From contig CALUTD010000003.1 in NCBI GenBank assembly GCA_944323625.1, positions 62,001 through 126,000 of the forward strand: a DNA stretch of 64,000 bases. Direction: 5' to 3'. Every line of letters starts with the position of its first letter. Position 1 is the first letter of the stretch. The stretch is from Candidatus Gastranaerophilales bacterium (GTDB lineage: Bacteria; Cyanobacteriota; Vampirovibrionia; Gastranaerophilales; Gastranaerophilaceae). Below are positions 45,527 to 53,242 of this stretch, piece after piece. The notes below the pieces were generated by a model. The model was not told the origin of the DNA. It saw only the letters and a list, made by a program, of their open reading frames with translations, and did not search any database. A program made the translations under genes and the position numbers.

Positions 45527-46123
45527 TTAAACAGAAATATTATTTAAATTTTGATATCTTTCATTTTGCGCTGAGTACAGTTTTTTCTTTGCTGTTTCCC
45601 AAAGAGCTCGTCGTTCGTAATCACGACAATTCTTTAATGAATTTTCACCGGTTTGAGGAAGAAGTCTTTCCATTACATTGATTCTGTTGAAAAATTTTCT
45701 GTTAGTTGATTTAAAAGCTTGCTCAGGATCTATACCTGAATTTTTCGCGATACTTGCGGCAGTATAAAAAATATCACCCATTTCTTCTTCCATATGGTCA
45801 TAATTTACCTTTGTGGGATTAGCTTTATATTCATTTCTTGCTATAGTAAATTCACTTATTTCTTCATCCAAACATTTATCCCATGAAGATTCCGATTTAA
45901 CAAAGTTTATTCTCCTTGTAACATCATCAATTTTATTAAAAGTATCAAAAACATTTTTACTGTTAGGATTTATTCCTCTCATTTCTCTTAATGGAGAAAC
46001 AGTACCCTCTTTCGAAACAGAAACAGGTTTTAATAATTGTGCTAATGTTTGCTCTCTTTGGCTAGAATTTTTCTTTGTCGATTTCCCAAAAGCCATAGAA
46101 TAAGTATTAAAATTAACTTGCAT
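45527..46123 (-). CDS. MazG-like nucleotide pyrophosphohydrolase with N-terminal FG tag
   Basis: 198 residues. Residues 78-155 match MazG: E87-E88-x-x-E91 (DEEISEF) and E114-x-x-D117 (EEEMGDIFY) form the metal site, followed by NSGIDPEQAFKSTNRKFFNRI. The first 75 residues are not MazG: a polar extension beginning MQVNFNTYSMAFGKS, a tag shared in kind with other proteins of this window. MazG enzymes hydrolyse NTPs to NMP and PPi. It is convergent with the flavin reductase gene, 14 bases apart. Confidence 0.85.
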   Translation of the reverse strand: MQVNFNTYSMAFGKSTKKNSSQREQTLAQLLKPVSVSKEGTVSPLREMRGINPNSKNVFDTFNKIDDVTRRINFVKSESSWDKCLDEEISEFTIARNEYKANPTKVNYDHMEEEMGDIFYTAASIAKNSGIDPEQAFKSTNRKFFNRINVMERLLPQTGENSLKNCRDYERRALWETAKKKLYSAQNERYQNLNNISV

Positions 46124-46171
46124 TTTTACGCTCCTTTATAATTCATATAAAAAACGTAAAAATATTTTTTG

Positions 46172-47359
46172 TTAGATTTCTTTTAACGCTTCTGATAGGC
46201 GTTTTATTCCGGTTTTAATAGTTTCGGAATCAGCGTTTGTATAATTTAACCTCAATGTATTAACCTTATCAGGGTGAGGGTTGACATAAAAAGGATGTCC
46301 GGGAACAAAAGCCACGTTTTTTGCTATAGCTTTGTCAAATAATCTTAAAACTGATTCACCTTCAGGAAGTGTTACCCAGGTAAACATTCCTCCTTTAGGA
46401 ATTGTAAATTTAATATTGGAAGGAAAATATTCCTTCATTGCTTCAACCATTGTAGTAGCCTGTTCTTTATACAGCTTTTTTATTTTTTCAATATGTTTGT
46501 CTAAATCGTTATTTTGGAGATAATCTGAAATCAAATATTGTGCAAAAATATTTGAATGTAAGTCAGATGCCTGTTTAGCCGTTTCAAGCATTCTTATTAT
46601 TTCCTTGTCTGCAATTATATAGCCCAATCTCATACCCGGAGTAATTATTTTAGAAAATGATCCCAAATATATATTTTTGTTTGTTTTATTCATTCCGATA
46701 TATGGTATTCTTTCTGATTCCTCAAATCTTAATTCACCGTATGGGTCATCCTGTACAAGAATCATATTTTCATCTTTTATAACATCAAAAACTTTTTCGC
46801 GGTTTTCTTTAGTGTAAGTTAAACCTGTAGGATTTTGAAAATTCGGAATAAGATATGCAAGTTTGGGTTTATGTGTTTTAAGCGTATTTTTTAAATCTTC
46901 AATGTCTAAACCGTCATCATTTAGTTTTGTAGTAACAAATTCAGCCCTATACAGGCAAAAAGATTGTAAAAGTCCTAAATAAGAAGGTTTTTCAACCATG
47001 ACTTTATCGCCTTCATTAATAAATATTTTCCCTATTAAATCTAAAGCCTGTTGTGATCCAGTAGTAATAATTATATTTCCAATATCTATATTCATTCCCC
47101 ATTGTTTATTGTATCTGTCCGCAATAAATTGTCTTAAACTTTCAAGCCCCAAAGTTGTTGAATACTGGTATATTTTGGCTCCGTATTTATCTGCAATTGA
47201 ATTCATTGAAATTTTCAATTCTTCCTGCGGAAAAGAAATAGGGTTTGGGAGCCCGCCTGCAAATGATATAATTTTAGGGTCTTGTATTACCTTTAAAATC
47301 TCTCTTATAAAAGAGGAGGGTGTATTTTTAATTCTTTCAGAATAATATTCTTCAAACAT
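46172..47359 (-). CDS. PLP-dependent aminotransferase (class I/II, 2-aminoadipate type)
   Basis: 395 residues. Residues SFAGGLPNPISFP, YSTTLGLESLR, TGSQQALDLIGK, PNFQNPTGLTY, DDPYGELRF and the PLP lysine in GSFSKIITPGMRLGY are those of the MocR/LysN-like fold type I group. It transfers amino groups between 2-oxoglutarate and an aromatic or 2-aminoadipate-type amino acid; exact substrate undetermined. A structured untranslated leader precedes it (47418-47497). Confidence 0.9.
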   Translation of the reverse strand: MFEEYYSERIKNTPSSFIREILKVIQDPKIISFAGGLPNPISFPQEELKISMNSIADKYGAKIYQYSTTLGLESLRQFIADRYNKQWGMNIDIGNIIITTGSQQALDLIGKIFINEGDKVMVEKPSYLGLLQSFCLYRAEFVTTKLNDDGLDIEDLKNTLKTHKPKLAYLIPNFQNPTGLTYTKENREKVFDVIKDENMILVQDDPYGELRFEESERIPYIGMNKTNKNIYLGSFSKIITPGMRLGYIIADKEIIRMLETAKQASDLHSNIFAQYLISDYLQNNDLDKHIEKIKKLYKEQATTMVEAMKEYFPSNIKFTIPKGGMFTWVTLPEGESVLRLFDKAIAKNVAFVPGHPFYVNPHPDKVNTLRLNYTNADSETIKTGIKRLSEALKEI

Positions 47360-47417
47360 TTCGGCTTTCTCCCATGTAAACTTACATTCACAAACTAATA
47401 CGGCACCCTGGCTGTAT

Positions 47418-47497
47418 GGCGGTTATTATTTTTGATTATATATTCACAGACAAATAACTACTATCAGCGAAATTTTTCATTTCTAAAATAAACCGCC
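47418..47497 (-). promoter_or_regulatory. Candidate structured 5' leader of the aminotransferase gene
   Basis: On the minus strand GGCGGTTTATTTT (47497-47485) pairs over 13 bp, with a 2-base bulge, with AAAATAATAACCGCC (47432-47418). The 52-base interior can form a small GAAA...TTTC hairpin. An alternative GCCGAAACGGC hairpin just upstream shares the CGGC bases, so two conformations exclude each other. The region is less AT-rich than its surroundings. It matches no riboswitch consensus I know; AGGGTGCCG only faintly recalls a T-box. Confidence 0.4.
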
Positions 47498-47645
47498 GTT
47501 TCGGCTATAACTGCCAAATTTATTATATTACAAAAAATTTTTAATAAACAATTAATTGATTAAAAGATATTTCAGGTTCTTATTTGAATCGAGTTTATTC
47601 CTGTTACTAAAATTAATAAAAAATAATAATATTTAATTTTATTAC

Positions 47646-47675
47646 TTGCTATAATCAAGGAATATATGATAATAT
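47646..47675 (+). promoter_or_regulatory. Promoter of the phase-variable prepilin gene
   Basis: TTGCTA at 47646-47651 and TAATAT at 47670-47675, 18 bases apart, with TGA before the -10 (extended -10). The start of transcription would fall near 47682, giving a leader of about 17 bases that contains AGAGGAG. Confidence 0.45.
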
Positions 47676-47698
47676 GAATCAAAAGAGGAGAATTATTT

Positions 47699-48456
47699 AT
47701 GAAAAAATCAAATAATTACTACGGGGGGGGGGTAGACCAGGGTGTGAATTTAAAAATTTTTTCTCTCTTAGTTGCTTTACATTTACACTTGCGGAAGTAT
47801 TAATTACCCTTGTTGTTATAGGTATCATAGCTGCAATTACAGTTCCTGTTGTAATGGCAAACCACAGAAAAACAGAAACATCTGCTAAATTAAAAAAGTT
47901 TTATTCAACAATGTCTAATGCTGTCAAACTTGCAGAAACCGAAAATGGTTTAGAAAGCTGGGAATGGAAAAATATTGGTAATAATTGTTATGGTTCTAAT
48001 CAAATAAATACATTTGAAAATTACTTGGCAAAACATATAATTTATACAACAATAGGAAATGCATCTGAAATATTAGACTTCTCTGTTGTAGACAAACTTA
48101 ACACTTATGGTTATGCATTAGGCAGCGACCCGGTTGTTTATTTGAATGATGGCTCATATTTTATAATAGCAGAATGTGATAATAGTATCTTGTATGATGT
48201 AAATGGAGAAAAAGATCCAAATGATTTAGGACGTGACATTTTTCCTTTTAGCATTCTATGGCGAGATATAAATAAAAACTATCCTCATTTTTATCCTACT
48301 GTTTATAGTACATCTCATCCAGACGGAAGTTTAGAACTTGGTAGTTATACTAGAGAAGAAGCAATTCAACAATGTAAAACAAACAGAATGCTTTGCTCAT
48401 ATCTTTTACAACTTGACGGTTGGGAATTTAAAGATGATTATCCTCTAAGATTATAA
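47699..48456 (+). CDS. Type IV prepilin-like gene, poly-G switched, out of frame here
   Basis: AGAGGAG and ATG at 47699 begin MKKSNNYY, then a G10 tract (47723-47732). In this sequence the ATG frame ends after 34 codons at 47801-47803. With 11 or 8 Gs it would join the frame that holds the prepilin helix: FTLAEVLITLVVIGIIAA, Glu at +5, then KLKKFYSTMSNAVKLAE and a C-terminal domain with DVNGEKDPNDLGRDIFPF, for 252 residues in all (11 Gs). A stop at 47713 blocks any earlier start in the helix frame. The rest of the ORF is intact, so the gene looks like an OFF phase variant rather than a dead gene. Tract miscounting in assembly is the main alternative. Confidence 0.82.
47723..47732 (+). repeat. 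Homopolymeric G10 tract, putative phase-variation switch
   Basis: Ten Gs flanked CTAC and TAGA, eight codons after the ATG of the prepilin gene. Length modulo 3 decides whether the ATG reads into the prepilin helix (8 or 11 = in frame; 10 = out of frame). Confidence 0.9.
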
Positions 48457-48458
48457 TA

Positions 48459-48998
48459 TTATCTGAACATGCTAAACTCACACCCGCAATAGTTTTGACG
48501 GTAAAAGCCTTCTTCTTTTGCAATTTTCATAGTTTTTAAAAAACCGTCCTGCTTTTTAAAGTCAATATCTAAGAATGTTAATTCATATTTTTTAGCCAGT
48601 TCTTGCGCTACTTCAAAAATAACTTTTGACTGTTTATGAGGACTCACTGTTAATGTAGTTGTAAAATATTCATATTCCAGTTTAAAAGCTTTTAAAACCG
48701 TAAATAATAAACGGTACTCAAAACACCTGTGACATCTTTTCCCTTTTTCGGGTTCATTTTCAAGTCCTGATATTGCATTGTACCAATTTTCACTGTCATG
48801 CCTGTCTATTATCAACTCAACATTTTTTTTTCTTGTATAATTTATTAGTTCGTTTAATCTTTTTTCATATTCTTCGGTTGGAAATATATTAGGATTAAAG
48901 AAGTATAAAACAGGATTATATCCCATCTCTCTTAGTTTTTCTATTGGATAAGCACTGCAAGTTGCACAGCAGGCATGGACAAGTACATTTTTAGTCAA
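48459..48998 (-). CDS. queH: Epoxyqueuosine reductase QueH
   Basis: 179 residues. HACCATCSAYP, CHRCFEYRL and the terminal YCGCEFSM supply the cysteines of the DUF208/QueH family, which reduces epoxyqueuosine in tRNA to queuosine and replaces QueG in many anaerobes. Conserved YFTTTLTVSPHK is present. Its start overlaps the VKOR gene end by 8 bases. Confidence 0.93.
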   Translation of the reverse strand: MTKNVLVHACCATCSAYPIEKLREMGYNPVLYFFNPNIFPTEEYEKRLNELINYTRKKNVELIIDRHDSENWYNAISGLENEPEKGKRCHRCFEYRLLFTVLKAFKLEYEYFTTTLTVSPHKQSKVIFEVAQELAKKYELTFLDIDFKKQDGFLKTMKIAKEEGFYRQNYCGCEFSMFR

Positions 48999-50184
48999 CG
49001 CCCATAATTTCCTTTCCGCCTTGCATAATAACCATCTGTTTCAAATCGGGGTATGAACCTATACCTACAAGTTTTCTTATTCCTATAAACAGAGTCGGAG
49101 TACCTACAACTTCTTTTTCATCGGCATTCTTTATAGAATCTGCTATTTCTTTTGCAATAGCCTCACTGTTTGCATCTTCTTTAAGTTTTTTTACATCAAA
49201 ATCTGCAAGCCTTGCTTTTTCCAATATTTCCTCTTCAGTATTTGGTGACTCTTGGAATAAAATATCTGCCATTTGCCAGTATTTATTTTGTTTTTCGGCC
49301 GCAAGTGCATATTTTGTTTTGAGACATGAATTTTTATGTCCGGGATGCTGCATATTCGGATTGCAGGCTTTTTCCAATGGAACATTATGCTGCACTACTT
49401 TAACATTAGAAAATTCATTTACTATTCTATGAAGATAAAGATTTGCAAGATAACATCCGCCGCAATTAAAATCTATATATTCGTGTATAACAACATCTGC
49501 ATTTTTTGGGCCTAACTCATATCCGTCAGTCAGTAAAGCATATGATTTAAACTCTTCTTTCATTTTGTTTTGTTCTGCTATTTGAGGAGAAAAAACATTT
49601 GAAATCGTTGTATATGTTAATATTGCGCATGCTGTTATTACTACGATTATAAATGCAATCAAATATCTTTTTATTTTTATTGCATCCATAAAATCGTTAA
49701 AACTTATTTTTATTTCTTGAACTATTGAAATACCCTTTGTTTTTGCGGTAATGGCTATAAGTAAATCAATTAAATAGGTCATAAAACAGAATATACAAAT
49801 AGAATTTATCTTAAAAACAGAAATTCCGCCTAAAACCATTGAAATTAAAAATGATAACAGCCCGATACAAAATATGTAAGATGACGGATTTTTGAATACC
49901 TGTAAAAATCCAAGTAATTTAATATTTTTTAATCTATCGGAAAACGTCATTGTCAAAAAGAATATATAAAGAATAACTCCCCAAAGAGCAAGAGGTACAC
50001 CAAAAAACTGAGAATATGAAGTTTTAGCAACACTGTCACAATTCATCATATCATTAATTGCACATATACTGGGTTGTGCGTTAATTGCAAAATTCGCATT
50101 GTAATATACCACGCATAATTCTATAGAGAGCGCTAAACCTATTAAACTTAATATTGTAAGTAATATTCTTTTTGTTTTTGTCAT
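48991..50184 (-). CDS. VKOR-DsbA/thioredoxin fusion, disulfide-forming protein
   Basis: 397 residues. A VKOR domain of four to five helices: loop cysteines C41 and C49 (SICAINDMMNC), the CxxC C130-C133 (SICIFCFMTYL), and FFGVPLALWG. A further helix (174-192) leads to a periplasmic DsbA-like domain with C241-x-x-C244 (FNCGGCYL) and the cis-Pro loop VGTPTLFIG. It makes disulfides in exported proteins with quinone as acceptor. VKOR-Trx fusions are typical of cyanobacteria. It is co-directional with kor genes and queH. Confidence 0.93.
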   Translation of the reverse strand: MTKTKRILLTILSLIGLALSIELCVVYYNANFAINAQPSICAINDMMNCDSVAKTSYSQFFGVPLALWGVILYIFFLTMTFSDRLKNIKLLGFLQVFKNPSSYIFCIGLLSFLISMVLGGISVFKINSICIFCFMTYLIDLLIAITAKTKGISIVQEIKISFNDFMDAIKIKRYLIAFIIVVITACAILTYTTISNVFSPQIAEQNKMKEEFKSYALLTDGYELGPKNADVVIHEYIDFNCGGCYLANLYLHRIVNEFSNVKVVQHNVPLEKACNPNMQHPGHKNSCLKTKYALAAEKQNKYWQMADILFQESPNTEEEILEKARLADFDVKKLKEDANSEAIAKEIADSIKNADEKEVVGTPTLFIGIRKLVGIGSYPDLKQMVIMQGGKEIMGVD

Positions 50185-50192
50185 GTTATCAC

Positions 50193-51047
50193 CTATTGAA
50201 ATTGTTTTATCACATCTTTAATTGTATAGTTATCTCCTGCAATTTCTTTTGCCTTTCTTATAACAGTCTTATATCGTTCTTCATAAGTTTCTCTTTCAAC
50301 CTTATAAAATACGCCGGTATAAAGTCCGTCAGGAGCAAAAGCATATTTCATTGCATTTACTCTATCAGTTATATCATGATTTGAGGGTAGATTGCACGCA
50401 ATTTCTTTAATTTTTTCAAAAGAAGATACTTTATTGTATTGAACACAAGGTGAAATTATATGGATAAATGCAAAACCTTTATGCTGCAATCCGCCTAAAA
50501 TTAGCTGTTCAAGCTGTTTTACATCACCCGAGTAACCTCTTGCAACGTAAGAAGCATTAAAAGACAGCGCCATTAAAACAGGATTAATTCTGTCTGCGGT
50601 CCAAGCATAGGGATTACATTTTGTTATTGTTCCTGTCCTGGATGTAGGAGAACACTGACCTTTAGTAAGTGCATAAATTTCATTATCCATCATAATATAA
50701 GTAATATTGGGATTTTTTCTTGCAGCATGAATAAAGTGATTACCGCCTATACTTAAACCGTCACCGTCACCTCCTACCGCAATAACGTTAATTTCGGGTT
50801 TTGCTTCTTTTAACCCGATTGCAACAGGCAGAGCTCTTCCGTGAATTGAGTGAAATCCGTATGTTGACATAAAAAACGGGAATCTGCTTGAACAGCCTAT
50901 ACCTGAAACTATAGTTGTTTCATGCGTTTGATAATTTAATTGAGCCATTGCTTTTCTTAATGCCATTATTACTGCATGATTTCCGCAGCCCGGACACCAT
51001 GACGGTTTTACTTTTCCTTTATAATCAGATGCTTCCATTTGTTTCAT
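50193..51047 (-). CDS. korB: 2-oxoacid:ferredoxin oxidoreductase beta subunit
   Basis: 284 residues. WCPGCGNHAV, GIGCSSRFPF and GDGDGLSIGGNHFIHAARKN (the thiamine diphosphate GDG...N motif) identify the beta subunit of the 2-oxoglutarate/2-oxoacid ferredoxin oxidoreductase family. AAGGTAAATAAA precedes the ATG. With korA it converts a 2-oxoacid and CoA to acyl-CoA, CO2 and reduced ferredoxin. No ferredoxin subunit is encoded next to it. Confidence 0.93.
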   Translation of the reverse strand: MKQMEASDYKGKVKPSWCPGCGNHAVIMALRKAMAQLNYQTHETTIVSGIGCSSRFPFFMSTYGFHSIHGRALPVAIGLKEAKPEINVIAVGGDGDGLSIGGNHFIHAARKNPNITYIMMDNEIYALTKGQCSPTSRTGTITKCNPYAWTADRINPVLMALSFNASYVARGYSGDVKQLEQLILGGLQHKGFAFIHIISPCVQYNKVSSFEKIKEIACNLPSNHDITDRVNAMKYAFAPDGLYTGVFYKVERETYEERYKTVIRKAKEIAGDNYTIKDVIKQFQ

Positions 51048-51105
51048 TTTATTTACCTTATTTTTTCTTTCTGATAACTATTAACTAAAAAATTTAAATT
51101 GTATT

Positions 51106-52896
51106 TTAGAAATGAGTATGTTTATTTGTTGAAATACTGTACATTTCTTCTTGAACTTTTGCAACCTTTACAATTTCATCATATATTTCTTCGGGAGTAA
51201 ATGGAGTTCCATCGTATTTTAAAAACTCTAATACTTCGGCACTCTTATTTATATGTGTACATCTTTCAACAATTGTTGATTTAAATTGTGCATTATAATT
51301 AGCTTCTATAACAATAATAACTTCTTTATTCTTTATAAAATTCTTAATCCAGTCTGTCGGAACAGGATAAAGTGTTCTTGGGTATAGTGCCTGAACTTTA
51401 ATTCCTTTTTCTTCCGCTTTTTTAATAGCTTCAAACACAGGACCGGATGTTGAACCCCAGCTTATAATACCTATAGTTGCATCTTCATCTCCGAAGGTTT
51501 TTGCTTTTGAGAATCTTCCAGCAGCAGTTTCAAGCTTTTTAAATCTTTTTTCGGTCATTTTTCTGTGAACTTCAGGGTCAGGAGTAGGCGCATTTGCTTG
51601 AGTATGCTCTAAACCCGTTACTACGTGTTCTCCGTATAAATCCCCGGGGCAGCTTATAGGTGATATTCCCGTAGGGGTATCTTGATATCTGTTATAAACA
51701 TCACCTTCTTTTAATTCGGGTTTTTGTCTGTTGACAATATTTAAATGTTCTAAATCAATTAAATCAACGCATTCCCTTCTCGGACCTAATGATGCATCAG
51801 AGAGTATAATTACGGGAACCTGATACTGTTCGGCGAAATTAAATGCATTAATTGTCTGATAGAAGCAGTCCGCAACATTCATTGGAGCAAGCACAATCTT
51901 CGGACAATCGCCGTGGGTACCATATAGAGCCGCAAATAAATCACTTTGCTCTGTTTTGGTCGGAACACCAGTACTTGGGCCGCATCTTTGTACATCTGCA
52001 ATTACGATAGGAATTTCAGCCATTGAGGCAAGACCTATTGCTTCTTGCATTAAAGAGAACCCCGGGCCTGATGTGGCTGTCATTGCTTTAACACCTGAAT
52101 ATGAAGCACCCAGTGCATAATTTATGGCAGCTATTTCATCTTCACATTGAACCATTTTTCCGCCGAATTTGGGCAGTTCCTTAGCAAGCCATTCCATAAT
52201 TTCAGTTGCGGGAGTAATCGGATAACCCGAGAAAAATCTGCAGCCGGCAGCTATTGCTGCAAGCCCTATTGCTTCATTACCTGACATTATTAACTTTGAC
52301 CCTGTTGATTGCATTTGCGCACTGTCATAATTATCTTTTCTTTCAAGTTTTGTATGCGCATATTCAACTCCTGCATTAAGTGCTTCTTTGTTTAAATCAA
52401 TTATTTGCTGGGATTTATTTTTATATCTTAACTCTATATCCTTTAGAATTTGTTCTTCTAAATGCAAATTTTTTATAATCCCTACAACAATACCCAAGGC
52501 AACCATGTTCCTTGAACGTTCAGAATTTAACTTTTTTGCTATTGTGCCTAATGGAATAGCGTACTTTATAATATCATCTCTTGTTTCTTTAAGATTTGGA
52601 ACAAGATCACTATCATATATTAATATTCCATTATTTGACATTTTTGACACACATTCATAAATTGTGTCTTCATCAAGACAAATCAGAATGTCAGTGTCTC
52701 CGGTGGCTGTTAAAACTTTATTTTCACTAATTCTTAATGTATAATAACATTTTCCGTCACCTCTAATTTCTGATGGAAATGCTCTGTATGTTGTAACATA
52801 ATATCCTTTTCTTGCTGTTGCATATGATAATATATCTCCGGAACTTATTATTCCTTGCCCTGAAGTACCTGTTATTTTAATTCTTAAATCTTTCAT
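51106..52896 (-). CDS. korA: 2-oxoacid:ferredoxin oxidoreductase alpha subunit (gamma-alpha fusion)
   Basis: 596 residues, a natural fusion: residues 1-185 are the gamma domain (ITGTSGQGIISSGDIL), 205-590 the alpha subunit (SGNEAIGLAAIAAGCRFFSGYPITPATEIME, ATSGPGFSLMQEAIGLA, SSSTGVPTKTEQSD-type pocket). GAGGAAAC (AGGAGG) precedes the ATG at 52896. The GYPITP signature and length are those of KorA. Substrate (2-oxoglutarate or similar) is not provable from sequence. Likely the reductive TCA or amino acid fermentation enzyme. Confidence 0.93.
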   Translation of the reverse strand: MKDLRIKITGTSGQGIISSGDILSYATARKGYYVTTYRAFPSEIRGDGKCYYTLRISENKVLTATGDTDILICLDEDTIYECVSKMSNNGILIYDSDLVPNLKETRDDIIKYAIPLGTIAKKLNSERSRNMVALGIVVGIIKNLHLEEQILKDIELRYKNKSQQIIDLNKEALNAGVEYAHTKLERKDNYDSAQMQSTGSKLIMSGNEAIGLAAIAAGCRFFSGYPITPATEIMEWLAKELPKFGGKMVQCEDEIAAINYALGASYSGVKAMTATSGPGFSLMQEAIGLASMAEIPIVIADVQRCGPSTGVPTKTEQSDLFAALYGTHGDCPKIVLAPMNVADCFYQTINAFNFAEQYQVPVIILSDASLGPRRECVDLIDLEHLNIVNRQKPELKEGDVYNRYQDTPTGISPISCPGDLYGEHVVTGLEHTQANAPTPDPEVHRKMTEKRFKKLETAAGRFSKAKTFGDEDATIGIISWGSTSGPVFEAIKKAEEKGIKVQALYPRTLYPVPTDWIKNFIKNKEVIIVIEANYNAQFKSTIVERCTHINKSAEVLEFLKYDGTPFTPEEIYDEIVKVAKVQEEMYSISTNKHTHF

Positions 52897-53242
52897 GAAA
52901 TATGTTTCCTCCTGTTTATAATTGTATTACTAAAAATAAAAAAAAAGTAGTTTTATAGATTTTACATTTTCAGTAAAAACAAGTTTTTCATAGGTTTTTA
53001 AGAATTCTCTTGTCTTATATTTGAATTTATTTAAAATTTTTATAAATAATTTTGAATATAAACAAAAAAGGATGTAAAAATCATAAATTTATAGACCATT
53101 TTTCATTTTTTTACATTATTTAATAGTTATATAAATTAAGCTTGGAAAATTTTTATTATACTATCTTATCTTTATTTTGTCATGGAATTTCATAACATAT
53201 ACAATCCTTGAAATATTTTTATAAAAATATTAAAATCAGGTT
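52897..53242. other. AT-rich divergent intergenic region
   Basis: 346 bases between the divergent korA and mannosidase genes, extremely A+T-rich with many A and T runs. It should contain both promoters (AGGAGG before korA at its left edge), but no single -35/-10 pair stands out. No ORF, repeat or stable hairpin was seen. Confidence 0.6.

Noticed and set aside
47400-47440. T-box riboswitch in front of the aminotransferase
   Set aside because: AGGGTGCCG faintly resembles the T-box sequence, but the specifier stem, the full T-box and the terminator/antiterminator pair are missing.
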